DNA of 64,000 nucleotides from Deinandra increscens subsp. villosa (GCA_039602395.1 JBCNJP010000027.1:35721841-35785840), one strand, 5' to 3'; counted from the first letter of the stretch, positions 46,299-57,009 are shown. Translations and numbers: made by a program. Notes: generated by a model not told the origin, from the sequence alone.

Positions 46299-47438
46299 TA
46301 CATAAAAGAAAGGATTGCTAGAGCCGAAGAGCAAGGTCTTTCAGACAAGGTTGAAAAGTACAAAAGGGTCTTAGGGAATGACTACAGGAAAATCCGTATG
46401 AAAAGCAATGAAGAAAACAAGATTTTCCTTGGTCAATTCAGTGTTATGCTCAGAAGCAAGGAGTGTTTCACTGATGCATGGGTAAATGAAATGAAGGGAA
46501 ATGACTTGGTGAATTGGATGTACATGATTCTCACCATTCAAGCTGATGAGACCAAGAAGCTAAATGTTAAGAGGTTTGTTGAATGTAGTTATGAGCAGGA
46601 GAAGGCACAAGAGAAGCAAGGTACCAGATACCAGAAATTGTCTGAGGAAGATGACTTGCTGATTCACAAATGGTATTTCAAAGAAATTCTAATGGAGAAT
46701 CCTAAAAGAATCAACTCTTGCAAACTGCCAAGACTGAGAACTGAACTTGATGCCATCAGGAAGAGTCAAATAGAAAAGGAGAGAACCACTGGTGAGAAAA
46801 GACCACCAGGTATGTATACTCTTTTCGACTCTCTTCACCCTGAAGGTCTCAGTTACCTCAAAGAGAAGAAAAGGAAAGCTCCTGTCTCAGCTACTCAACA
46901 GAAGAAACCCAGAATTAACATTGTCAAGCAAATGTTTGACACTGTTTCTGATCCTCACCTCTCATCCTCATCACAACCCTTTACCTCATCATCACAACCC
47001 ACTGCCCCTACATTTCAAACTCCAAACCAACCAATTCCATCTCCACCATCTTCTCCACCTCCTAAAATTCCTAAGCCTACACAACCCGAGCCTGAATCCT
47101 CATCCCAAAAACCTTCACCCACTCAGCCTATTCCCTTTTCTTATTCTGGAAGAAAGAAGTCAATGGCTGTTAAAAATCGCCTAGCCAAAAGAAAGAAGTT
47201 AGCTGTAAGTGAATCAGAAGAAGAGTCCGAACCTTCAGATTCTCCAACAGCAAATGTTGAAGTCACTCATCCCTGCATACTAAGGATTGAAGAGCATAAG
47301 AGTGAGAACATGTATTATTTCTTCATGAGCAATGGTGAAATCAGGAAGAAGCCTGATTTAAAAGTGGATGACTGGGATAAGTTGCATCAAATGGATATCA
47401 TGGCTATAATGGGAACTCCTAACTATAAGGTAGTGTAG
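46299..47438 (+). CDS. Sirevirus downstream ORF, C-terminal part
   Basis: Same frame as the middle part, directly after the TAG at 46296-46298; the first Met is at 46398 (MKSNEENKIFLGQFSVMLRS). Helical, charged sequence leads to a Pro/Ser-rich stretch (PIPSPPSSPPPKIPKPTQPE), two basic clusters that could act as nuclear-localisation signals (KEKKRKAP, NRLAKRKKL) and a compact end, CILRIEEHKSENMYYFFMSN to TPNYKVV. The whole product from 43381 would be about 1,350 residues. Function unknown. Confidence 0.7.
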   Translation, partial: YIKERIARAEEQGLSDKVEKYKRVLGNDYRKIRMKSNEENKIFLGQFSVMLRSKECFTDAWVNEMKGNDLVNWMYMILTIQADETKKLNVKRFVECSYEQEKAQEKQGTRYQKLSEEDDLLIHKWYFKEILMENPKRINSCKLPRLRTELDAIRKSQIEKERTTGEKRPPGMYTLFDSLHPEGLSYLKEKKRKAPVSATQQKKPRINIVKQMFDTVSDPHLSSSSQPFTSSSQPTAPTFQTPNQPIPSPPSSPPPKIPKPTQPEPESSSQKPSPTQPIPFSYSGRKKSMAVKNRLAKRKKLAVSESEEESEPSDSPTANVEVTHPCILRIEEHKSENMYYFFMSNGEIRKKPDLKVDDWDKLHQMDIMAIMGTPNYKVV

Positions 47439-47498
47439 AGCTCAAGTTGAAGCATCATGAAGATTCAGACAGAAGAACAGTTTTTGGTAGCAACATCT

Positions 47499-47509
47499 TA
47501 GGGGGAGAC
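47499..47509 (+). other. Polypurine tract of the copia element
   Basis: TAGGGGGAGAC directly before the 3' LTR. Confidence 0.85.
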
Positions 47510-48108
47510 TGTTGGGAATGTTTTGCTAGGCAGAAATTCTCTAAGTCAGAGTTCCGAAGGAAGTTAGTCCGGAACTTCCTTCACACTGAGTAGTTCCTCC
47601 GGAACTCCTCTTAGTGTTACTCTGGAACTTTGACTTATCCCCTTGTTGCAAGTTCCAATGCATAAAGCTGTCAGAAAGCAGTTTTACTTTACACCATGCT
47701 GTGCACTGTTCACCGATAGGTCTGCTCAACTGTTCACAGAAGCATGCTTGTACTACAACAACTCTGGAGTAGATATCATTTGTTTATTTAGCCTAGGAGC
47801 TAAAAGGAAATAAAAGAATATCTTTTATTTCCTCCTTGCACTATATATATTAGTTGTATTTCCTTTTGTTTGCGTTGATCGAATATCTCTTTTGTTCATC
47901 AGCTGTAACTCTTTGTAAACACTGTGAAGTATAAATATAGTAGTGCTTGGAATTGATATCTTGTGTTTATCTACTTTACTTCTTGTTTACTAGTTACTGT
48001 TTCGATCAAACCATTTCAAACTTTAACACAAACAAGTCTGATTCCGCCTTTCTTGTTTGACACCTTTGGTAACTTGTCTGGTTGGTTAATCCTAACCACG
48101 ATCCTACA
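47510..48108 (+). repeat. 3' LTR of the copia element
   Basis: 599 bp like the 5' LTR. I find two differences: CTCTGG against CTCCGG near 47622 and CACTGTGAAG against CACTATGAAG near 47925. Confidence 0.97.
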
Positions 48109-48113
48109 GTTAA

Positions 48114-49374
48114 CAAGTCTTGCCCTATTAGACTTTCAAAGCTCTTATGTATCAAAGCTGACTCCACATCTTGTACTAATCAATTTATAAGCTAACTTTA
48201 CATGATTTGGTTTAAGTAAATCTAATTAAACTAAAATGAGATTGATGACACTAAACTCATCAACACTAAAAACAAGATAATTTTGTTAAAAGAATACTTA
48301 AGTCTTCTATTGGTAGTTTTTTTTTTTTTTCTTTCTGTTTTCACTATTTACTTATTGCTTTAAACTTAAGAGCCTTTATTAAACAAACATGCCAAAGATT
48401 AACTAAATGGAGGTAAAATAGTCCCTTTCAAGTTTCAATCCACGATTCTCTCTCGGAGAGACTCTCATTAATTTGAAAATAGATGTAAGGTTTGCTTCCA
48501 TTTCACTTTTCCCACACCATACCACCAAAGCGAGATTTTATTTTTTAATTTTTTTTCTTGTTTACGTAAAGTGGTGCCCTTTATTTCGTACCTACACATG
48601 CACATGAATTGAGAATTTGAGATTAAAACTTATTAAACAAAATGAGTGATCAGGGTATCAAGTTAATCACTTACTATCTTCTATATTAAAATCGTATAAC
48701 TTTTATAAAATTTATAACTTTTGCATCAGCTACTAATCAGCTACAGGAATTTAGTGATCAGAATTAAAGGTATATTCGGGCGAAAACGAATGATCAGGTA
48801 TGATTAAGTCTTGCAGAGGGAACAAACGAAAGCATTAATTAAATTGCTAAAGAATAGGATATATAGACTTGCATCTTGGAGTGTGCTCTTCATCATTTTC
48901 TGTAAATGGTTTCTGATATAATCCAAAGCTCTGCCAACTTACTCAAAACGAGAAAGGATAGAAATTATAATTAATACACCTATTTCATATAGACACCATA
49001 TGCCTACCTGGACCTACACACATGCATACACACACAAAAGATTGATAACAATAGCTGCATTAATTTACGAGAATTTATGTTAACTTTACCTTCTGTTGTT
49101 ATTCATCTTTTTAGAAAACAAAGGAAACAAAGAATTTGAACCATATGGTGATGTGATAAAAACCCTAACATATATTGTTATTTAACACACAAAATTAATA
49201 TTTAATGAGGCCATGTGATAATTAATTAATATAATATATGATATTAATGCAAAGGTTATATAATTATTAATTACATCATCTAATTTGAACAAACTCAAGC
49301 AACGAGACATACTAATTAACATGCATAATATAACTTGACACCATGACCGTGGATACTTTAGGAGTTCCCTCAAC
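48114..49374. other. Intergenic, nothing recognised
   Basis: AT-rich with a T homopolymer near 48318. No coding frame or RNA seen. Confidence 0.5.
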
Positions 49375-51210
49375 TTATGTTATGTTCATTGAAGTTTCAA
49401 TGGGTCAACTTGGTTTGGATTGTGTCTTAATGGGTCTAGTTAGATAGTTACTAGTTTAACAAATTAGTTACAGTTATGTTAGTTTACCAAGATTAGTTAG
49501 TTACTTAACTATCTATGTGTAAGTTGATGCCTATAAAAGGTTGTTTTGCATGTATCAAACATTTGACTTAGAACTGCATATCTTTCTTAATTTTGTTGGT
49601 CTTTTACCTACTCAAATTCGTCTTCTTAGAACTTGATGATATGTGGAAGAGAAAACGATCAAGCAACAATACATGGGAATGGATCGATAGTTTGGATTCC
49701 ACTCGACTTGTGATGGTGAAACGCGGTAATTAGCATCACTAAGACCGGCTTCAAATCTTGCAGATTGCTCCTGGGTAAAGAAAAAAAGATCCATGAATAA
49801 CAATCACATGGAAACTATTCAAGTGAAGGTTATTGGTGCTTATGAGGGAAAACAATGATCGGGTAGATCACCTATATACAAATGCAACGCAGTTCCAGAT
49901 CAGTTAGTCCCACAGGAACATCTATTATATGGACCGGTATCCAAAGGGAATTTCTGGATTAGGATTATGCAGGTAGCATGATTTTTAAAACCGTCATGGT
50001 GGGAACCCAAAATCAGATGAAGAAGCCATCGAAGAAATCCGTGAAAATCAGATTGAAGAAGCCATATATCATTAGGGAGTTTTATCCATTAATGTTTATG
50101 ATCGGGTACTTCTTGCAAAGGCTAAGGTTAAAATGAAATTTTTAGTGATGATGGAGCTATTAGCATATATCAATATAGCATGTGGGATTTATTATAATAT
50201 TAGATATATATCGAGATAACAATTATAGTTGTATTGTAATTCCTATCCCTATATTTAATTAATATCAATGGATCAATAAAATCATTCAGAAATTAAACCA
50301 ACTCTATTAGGAACGATAAAGATATAACTAAATGTCTGGATCGGAGCGATTCAAGGCACTTAGGAAAAATAGAAAGATGAGCATAAAATGATTCGAGGAA
50401 AGTTCAAAGGCAGGAGACCTAATATCAACAAAGGAAAATGAAGAATTCATTGTCATGCGAACCGAAACACAAACCTGGAACAAGGTTTTGTATCAAAGCG
50501 TACACTTCTATCAAAGATCAGATGACAGTTATAAAATGAATGAATAGTTGTTTATGGGGAAAATAATGAACAAGGGTTAATTACTTAATTCTAAACAAAA
50601 GTTTGAAAGAAGGCGGGAAACCGAAGGATTGCAAGTGATATGCATGATGGATAGCCTTGTGTAATTGAGCAAAGTGAAAAAGGGATGAGGATGAAACAAG
50701 AGACGTCGAAAGAAAGAAAAAAAGCTTCATAGAGTTGGTTAGACACGGGAACAACCAAAGAATATGTGCTCGTTGGTTCTAGATGAAGTTCTTGATGCCA
50801 TACTAAGGGGAGCTAATGATCAAGAAGTAAACTTAGTATGTTGGTTACTAATTATGTTAAACTTACGTTATGTTCATTTAAGTGTCAATGGGTCAACTTG
50901 GGTTGGATAAATTTGTTTGTTATCATGCCTATATCGGTCGAGTTAGTATTTACCGTTAATGTGGTTAAAAAAAGTTAAGGTTACGTTACTTAAAAGTAGT
51001 TGCCGTTAGTTTGTTAGATTATAATTAGTTAGTTAGCCATTACGTTAGTTTATTAACTACATATTAAATGTGTCCGTTGATCCCTATAAAATGTTGCCTT
51101 GTAGCAAACATTTGATATAACGAATGCATGAATGTTAGTGTGTTTTCTTCAGGTTTCAAAGACTGCATATTATGGTTAATTTTGTTCTTCCTTTATAGTT
51201 TAAATTCGTC
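49375..51210 (+). mobile_element. Decayed non-coding LTR retrotransposon
   Basis: Two diverged direct repeats, about 49375-49623 and 50858-51210, share TTATGTTCATT, GTCAATGGGTCAACTTGG, GATCCCTATAAAA/GATGCCTATAAAAG and TTAATTTTGTT...AAATTCGTC in the same order. A TATA-like CCTATAAAAG sits two-thirds along each, and a purine-rich AAGGGGAGCTAATGATC precedes the second. The 1.2-kb interior has no coding frame. This fits a non-autonomous (LARD-type) element or an eroded copy. No duplication was identified and the ends are approximate. Confidence 0.5.
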
Positions 51211-53180
51211 GTGTGATCCAATAGTGACAAGATCATACTTTCTCTAGCTTCGTCCCTTTATTTCTTCTAACAAAATCTACAAGCTTATCCTTATATTCTT
51301 CATAACTTAGTTAGTTCCAAAACCCGACAATAACTAAGATATAAAGAAGGGACATACACATAGTTATATCACTCTTTTATATCACATTAATTAATTTGTT
51401 GCCATTATGTGTGTCATGATATATCACCATTACTTGGGCGGGGCAAGAGCTCATATTAAAATGGTAAATACGATTGATGCACATGTTTAATTCCTATCTT
51501 CTCTCTAGTGAGTTCAAAATATGTTCTTAGTTTCAAGAAAGTTTCTACACACTATGGTGCATGTAGTTTGTACTATTCAAAACCTAGCAATGCATGGATG
51601 AGGAAGACTATTGTTTTACATTAAGTTTCAAAGAAATCCTAAGGAAATAATCCCACATTATATATCTAGTTAACTAATGCAAAAAAGAACATTAAGCATG
51701 CGGGTTTCCTTTTTTTAATTAGAAGAACATTGTGTTTTACATGCTTACATTAAAGAATAAAGATATATAGGTTAGCTTTTCTAGGTGCCATTCTCGTTCC
51801 CAAAATCATCCTACATCAAATAAATAGCTCTTTAAATTTCACCAAGAAATTAGAAAATATTCATGGCAAACTAGCAAGGATGCACGAATTATAGGTAATT
51901 TTGTCACAGTTGATTGGAGATACAAACTAATACTATTTGTGATGAAAGAGTTTATATGTGTTCAAGTTAAAAAGATTTCCAAAATCGGATGTACTAATAG
52001 TCGTTTCAAATGATCGACTAACGATCAAACAATTGTTTGTTAATTAAAGAAAACAAATAAAAATATTGTATTAGGTATAACTAACAAAAACAGCAATTAA
52101 TGTTGTGCTTGTGCACTGTTTGGTAAAACTTATATCTAAGAGAAAGGAAAAAATTAATCAAGTTATAAGAATCAAGATGTGTATATGTATATATGTGTGT
52201 GTATTGTCTAAGCCACATTTTTAAAGCCATTACCTTGGTGTACATGTGATAATCACCATACTAGTTGGGTAAAGAAATATAGGCGCGCGGGAGGACCTAG
52301 AGACCAAAGAGTTTCTAGTCTGATATATTGATATAGGGTTATAAGGTGACTTCTTCTTTTCTTCTTTATGAGGTTGAGAATTCACGTCTCATTCGTTACG
52401 GGCAAATGATGTAGATTTGGAGTATACTTATAGAATGTGTGAATAATTTGTGGGTTTGATAAAAGGAGGGAGCAATAGGTTCAAAAATGGTCAATTTATG
52501 GTGTAAAATCGAATACATATAAATATAAGTGCTTGTCGTTGATATATTCACTCTATTTATTCCTTGTAGAACTTTCAAAATGATAATGTTATAGTGTAAC
52601 AAAATGAGTACAAATTAAATATGGCTAGCTGCATGTATACAAATATGTACGCCATACACACACATACTCTCTCTCTATCACTTTAATTTGTACATATTAA
52701 ATGTATAGTTTTATATATACCTAATTAAGATAAGATTAAGATTAAGATGAGCATTATTGATAATAAGTTCTGACCGTCAAAATAGGTTCGTATTAATTAT
52801 TTATAAGCTAGAAGATATGAGAGAATCATATCATATGTATATTGTATACTATTTTTATTGTTATTATTTTAATTGTGGCCGGTAAAGAAAAACTATTCAA
52901 CTACAAAGTTAAACATTTACAGTTGAAGAAAAATAAATAAAAAGAAAGAAAGTGGTTGAACATATATATATGTAGCATGAAACGTGGAGTCTGATAAAGA
53001 GATGGGAGAGTACTGTAAAAAAGAAAAAGAGAACACAAAGAAGGGGACCTGACTAGCTAGAGAGTTGTATATTAAAACTGATCTTAAACAGAAAGGAAAG
53101 GACAATATGTATGTATTTGTGAAAAATGTAGTATGTGAAGATATGGAGAAAACAGGTAATTCAAGAAGACTAGCAACACT
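51211..53180. other. Intergenic, nothing recognised
   Basis: AT-rich DNA downstream of the host gene, with TA and CA/CT short runs (52650-52680). I found no exon or structured RNA that I can support. Confidence 0.45.
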
Positions 53181-53329
53181 TCATGATAACATTTCTTGAG
53201 AGGTGTCTAGTAACAAGCAACATGCACACAGAAAGTAATCAAACCTTTTGTGTCTATTAATTGGTAGATATATGTATATATATGTATGTGTTTGTATGTA
53301 TAGAGAGAGAGAGAGAGAAGAAATGTACC

Positions 53330-53476
53330 TGCGGAGAAAGAGTACCCAAAGAAAGATGTAGCAGCTGCAGCCACCAGGAGCAACAAACCTACAAAAAGTA
53401 ATAGAAACAAAACCGAAGAAGAAAGGAAGAAACCCAAAACCTTCCTCTTTGATTCTATCTTCTGGTTCTTCTTCAT
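53330..53476 (-). CDS. Candidate first exon of a small secreted or membrane peptide
   Basis: From ATG 53476 the minus strand reads MKKNQKIESKRKVLGFFLSS and then a leucine/valine-rich segment (VLFLLLFVGLLLLVAAAATS), ending SFSAG at a good splice donor (CCGCAG followed by GTACAT). A basic start plus one hydrophobic stretch would fit a signal peptide or signal anchor. Possible acceptors lie near 53019, but I cannot identify a second exon with confidence. It is about 630 bp beyond the 3' end of the B3 gene on the same strand. An overlapping 205-codon frame is less plausible. Confidence 0.3.
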
Positions 53477-54104
53477 ATACCATTTTCATATATACATACA
53501 TACATACATATATATATGTTTGTGTGTAACTGTAAAGATAACTAGATGAAAAGGAAAATGAAAAATTAAGCTCAATATGCACAATGAGAAACTTGACATG
53601 TACATATATATGTATAGAAAAAGGGTTTACACATGTGATTAAAGAAAATGAAATCTTGACATAAAATTTTGGACACTGTATATATATAATTGCTGTAGAG
53701 TAGTAATAAATAAATAAATAAATGGTAACCATTAGTAAATAGCAAGGTAGTATTAATATTGAAGGTGTAATGAATTTTATAACTCGAAAATTGTACATTA
53801 GACTAATTTAATTAAGTAGCTGAAAACTAAAACCAGTTTGAACCTCTTATCACTTCCATTAGTTTGCAGCAAACACTATATATATAGCTAGCACTCCATC
53901 TCCAATAGCCTTGTTGATCATCCAACATCAAGAATCCAGCAAACTTCCTTCCTGTTTATATCTGATTCCTGTCTCCAAATTGATTTCTTGCCCAAGATTC
54001 ACTAGATCTCCTCAAATAGTTTTGGGTACAAAAAGACTGATATATCAGATCAAATATATAGTAACGTATTCTCTTATAACCCACACAAATAATAGCTTGT
54101 GTTG

Positions 54105-55643
54105 TTAGATATCAAAATCCAAGGACATACGAGAAGATGATGATTTTGTGGTTTTGTTAAAAGCATCAGAGGTAGAAGACATCATTGTCGTTTGATTGAA
54201 CTGGGATTCCTCTTCATCATAAGGCCTCAATTGCTGGTAAGGTATGGTAGAAGAAGATGGTGTTGCTGGTGGATGATGATGATGGTGGTGGTGGTAGAGT
54301 TGGAATTGGTCATGATGGTAATCTCCCATGGGAATGGCATTAGTAGAAGAAGCAATTGAGGGGGGCAATTCACTTGCGGGATCGAAGTCTTGATCTTCGT
54401 CATCTGAGATGGGGCAATCCATGTTAACCCCAAACAACCGGAGTCGCTTAGCTGCTGCTTTCCCATGGACCACGGGCACGGACTCAAACACAACGGCTGA
54501 TGGAGGTGATAATGGTAGCGGTGGTGGTAATGCCGGTGGATCCATTCCCATTCCCGTCCCAGTTCCAGTTCCAATTCCAATTCCAATCCCGCTTGTTTGA
54601 TGCATTTGCATCATGTCCACTTGTTGCTGTGGGTAAACGCCTCCTCCTCCACCTGATCTGAAATAAATCACAGATCCTGAACCACCTTGATTCATATTTA
54701 CTACGCTCCCGGTGCCTAAGCTATGGTACGGCCGGCCACGGATGTTGTTTCCGTATCGGTAGGAAGAGGGCTGAAACATCAAACTAGAATGGCTTCTTGA
54801 AGGTGCTGGCTGAGACTGCAAGAAAAGTGGATTCCAAGGGTGGTAATTGTTGTTCCTGTTGAAAGAGAACTGATTATGTGGTAGCGGGAACGAAAAGGGG
54901 GGAGCGGGTGCATCGGGGCGGTGCCTCCAGTCTATAAACAACCGATCTTTGGCGGAGCCACCAACACCTCTCTGGAAAGAGACAATATCTCCGGCATCAA
55001 GCTTCTTATCTTTAACAAAACGGCTCCAGCCTTTAGTCATCACATAGCTTTGGCTGCTATTCCAATAGGAATACCTAAACCTCCATGCTTTCCCAATCCT
55101 ATCTTCGAAATTCAGAAGGAGACCCTTATCGTTGGAGGACGAATCCAAGGGGAAATACCTCTCCGCGTGCTGTTTCGGAATCACGAGTCGATTGAGCTTG
55201 CCTACATCACTTGGAGTCACCACTTTATCAAACATATGCTCTCTCTCCACCATCATCATCATCCCTTCTCTTGATTGCTCCTCGTCATCATTCGTATTGT
55301 TACCCTCAATTGCGGGGGCCGAGGCTTCACCGCCGTGCATCCAACCACCACGCGGGTTCGGGTGGTGGTACGGAGGTTGAGGATGAAACAGTGGTGGTTG
55401 TTGTTGAAGTTGTTGTTGATGATGTTGTTGTTGAAGATGATGATGATGAGAAGAGGATGGAGAAGAAGAAGAGGAAGACGGAAATAACTTACCTGTGTTT
55501 TGTCTTTCTTCTTCGTCATCGTCTTCTAAAGAATTTCCTCCTCCACCTCCACCTCCTTCTCCGCCGTACTGCTGCGGTTTTCTGCTACTATTGCTGCTAC
55601 CACTATCAACACCACCACCAGTGGTCTTACCAATAAAATTCAT
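54105..55643 (-). CDS. NGA: NGATHA-type B3 domain transcription factor (512 aa)
   Basis: Single exon. Residues 1-135 are low-complexity (poly-Gly, Ser, His, Gln). The B3 DNA-binding domain spans about 137-242: EHMFDKVVTPSDVGKLNRLV, IPKQHAERYFPLD, WRFRYSYWNSSQSYVMTKGW, LDAGDIVSFQRG. Residues 352-367 are a GIGIGT run, and KRLRLFGV (about 399-406) is the RLFG repressor motif characteristic of NGATHA/RAV-type B3 proteins; a His-rich stretch lies near the C-terminus. Absence of an AP2 domain separates it from RAV proteins. NGATHA factors act in the nucleus on leaf margin and style/stigma development. An in-frame TGA about 36 nt upstream supports the ATG chosen. This is the only intact host gene in the window; the exact paralogue is not decidable by eye. 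Confidence 0.95.
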   Translation of the reverse strand: MNFIGKTTGGGVDSGSSNSSRKPQQYGGEGGGGGGGNSLEDDDEEERQNTGKLFPSSSSSSPSSSHHHHLQQQHHQQQLQQQPPLFHPQPPYHHPNPRGGWMHGGEASAPAIEGNNTNDDEEQSREGMMMMVEREHMFDKVVTPSDVGKLNRLVIPKQHAERYFPLDSSSNDKGLLLNFEDRIGKAWRFRYSYWNSSQSYVMTKGWSRFVKDKKLDAGDIVSFQRGVGGSAKDRLFIDWRHRPDAPAPPFSFPLPHNQFSFNRNNNYHPWNPLFLQSQPAPSRSHSSLMFQPSSYRYGNNIRGRPYHSLGTGSVVNMNQGGSGSVIYFRSGGGGGVYPQQQVDMMQMHQTSGIGIGIGTGTGTGMGMDPPALPPPLPLSPPSAVVFESVPVVHGKAAAKRLRLFGVNMDCPISDDEDQDFDPASELPPSIASSTNAIPMGDYHHDQFQLYHHHHHHHPPATPSSSTIPYQQLRPYDEEESQFNQTTMMSSTSDAFNKTTKSSSSRMSLDFDI

Positions 55644-55771
55644 GATGACTTTTGTGTATGCTTCTGGCTTCCAAGATCAAAATCATATACAAATATATGT
55701 GGATCTATCTATCTATCTGTTTAATTAGCTAGCTAGATATGGCATATCCTTGTGCTTTTCTACCCTGTTGA

Positions 55772-55834
55772 TCATGTGAATTGATTAGGTGCTTGCATCC
55801 ATGGAAATACCACAAGAAATGAAATTGGGAGCAT
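55772..55834 (-). promoter_or_regulatory. Upstream ORF in the putative NGA leader
   Basis: A 20-codon frame (MLPISFLVVFPWMQAPNQFT, then TGA) lies 128 bp before the NGA start codon on the same strand, inside CT-rich sequence that looks like a 5' leader. If transcribed and not spliced out it could lower NGA translation. The transcript start is not known from the sequence. Confidence 0.35.
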
Positions 55835-56552
55835 CTGGGGTGTTGAAGAAACTGAAGCTGAATTGAAGAAATATAGAAGTAGAATTGAAGGAGAAGAAGA
55901 AGAGGATGATCTTAGGGTGTGGGGATGTAGGTACTATTGGTGTGTTGGCTTTTTCCCAAGGGTTTTATTCACTTATGGTAATCAAACATCTAGCTAGCTA
56001 GGGTTGACATATTAAGAATTATTGGAAAAAGATTGGGAACTAACTTATCCCATTAATTCCAAATTAAACCCCTCTCAAAATAATATTATTCCCTTTTCAA
56101 TTTCTCTTTCCAAAAGATGATCACCATATGAACAGCAACCCAGACTTCAAAATTCATAGTTTGCAGGTTCTCCCCTTCCATTTTGACTTTCTAACTCTTC
56201 CTCATCATCATCATTGCAAGTCTGAATGAAACAGAAAGAATTGAACAAGGTATATTATTTGTGCAGAGTGGGGGTACGTAACTGCTTACCTGGAAGCAGC
56301 GTCTGCCCCATATTTTTTGCCCCTTCAATCCATTTAACAATTTAAATTAATATTTACTTTTGTATTGTTTAACTTTATATTTAGGATGGAAAAAAAAACA
56401 ATTTAATGTTCTAGTTATCACGTACTCTAATTATGTATTTACTAATCAATACTAGCTAGAGAATATGTGCTTTTTCTAGATGAGTTTTTTTTTTCTTGAT
56501 AATATACTAACATAAAGTATATATATTGTATGAGAGTCCAGAAAACAAAGGT
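55835..56552. other. Probable NGA leader and promoter region
   Basis: A CT-rich tract on the minus strand (CATCCTCTTCTTCTTCTCC near 55885-55905) suits a 5' untranslated leader. No convincing TATA box was found nearby. The proximal promoter ends at the SINE insertion at 56553. Confidence 0.4.
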
Positions 56553-56568
56553 AATTGTTAAAATAAAA

Positions 56569-56993
56569 AACCATTGTAGCATTGTCTCAATGGTACCAGT
56601 GTTGTTTGGACTTTGGGGAAACCCAGGTTCAAACCTCACTGTTGGCAAATGATTGATGACCAAGGGCAACCTTGGTTCGAGTCATGATGCCGACCGGTTT
56701 TACCCAGCACGCAGGTTACTCCAGATAGTTTTGCTATTGTGGAGGCTTGCAACTGTCTAAGCTTGGGTTGAAACCTACGGGTTTCAACGAAGGTCCCATG
56801 TGGGCCTGCTAGACAGTCGCATGGTTTTCCCGGGGAACGTCCATATGCCCCACACGACCCCAGCTGAGGCACGGTTAGGACACTCATGTCTGGCTGTCTG
56901 TGGGGTGGACCCTCATCTCCTCCTCTACGGAGGTAGGATAGGTGTGCGATGTCCTAACCCATCGTGACCAAACATCGCCGTTCCAAAAAAAAA
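56569..56993 (+). mobile_element. SINE with perfect 16-bp duplication
   Basis: The unit begins near TAGCATTGTCTCAATGGTA (A-box-like) with AGGTTCAAACCTC (B box) about 45 bp later; a second B-like word, GGTTCGAGTC, lies near 56674. The end is AACATCGCCGTTCC plus oligo-A. AATTGTTAAAATAAAA flanks it on both sides (56553-56568 and 56994-57009). About 425 bp is long for a plant SINE, so it could be composite. It sits about 0.9 kb upstream of the NGA start codon. Confidence 0.8.
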
Positions 56994-57009
56994 AATTGTT
57001 AAAATAAAA

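Larger units (their letters stand above)
35531..48108 (+). mobile_element. Full-length Ty1/copia retrotransposon, Sirevirus-type
   Basis: A 12,578-bp element with 599-bp LTRs, flanked by GTTAA (35526-35530 and 48109-48113). Order: LTR, initiator-Met primer site, long gag with two zinc knuckles, protease, integrase, reverse transcriptase, RNase H, a 0.7-kb spacer, about 4 kb of further coding sequence, polypurine tract, LTR. Integrase before reverse transcriptase defines copia; the long gag and the ORF after pol are Sirevirus (SIRE/Maximus) traits. The LTRs differ at two positions that I can find (near 35642 and 35945), so the insertion is recent. Three stops and two frameshifts nevertheless interrupt coding. 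Confidence 0.95.

Noticed and set aside
43381..47438. Reading the three downstream copia ORFs as three separate genes
   Set aside because: The second and third are in the same frame separated by one TAG, and the first joins the second by a single-base shift; one damaged ORF is simpler.
53181..53798. 205-codon minus-strand ORF
   Set aside because: Composition is driven by TA/CA runs (YIYVCMYVYM, THTYIYIY). The overlapping 53476 frame with a splice donor is the better candidate, itself weak.
55259..55636. Several ORFs of 70-141 codons on both strands over the NGA N-terminus
   Set aside because: They are shadows of trinucleotide-rich low-complexity coding sequence in the real B3 gene frame.
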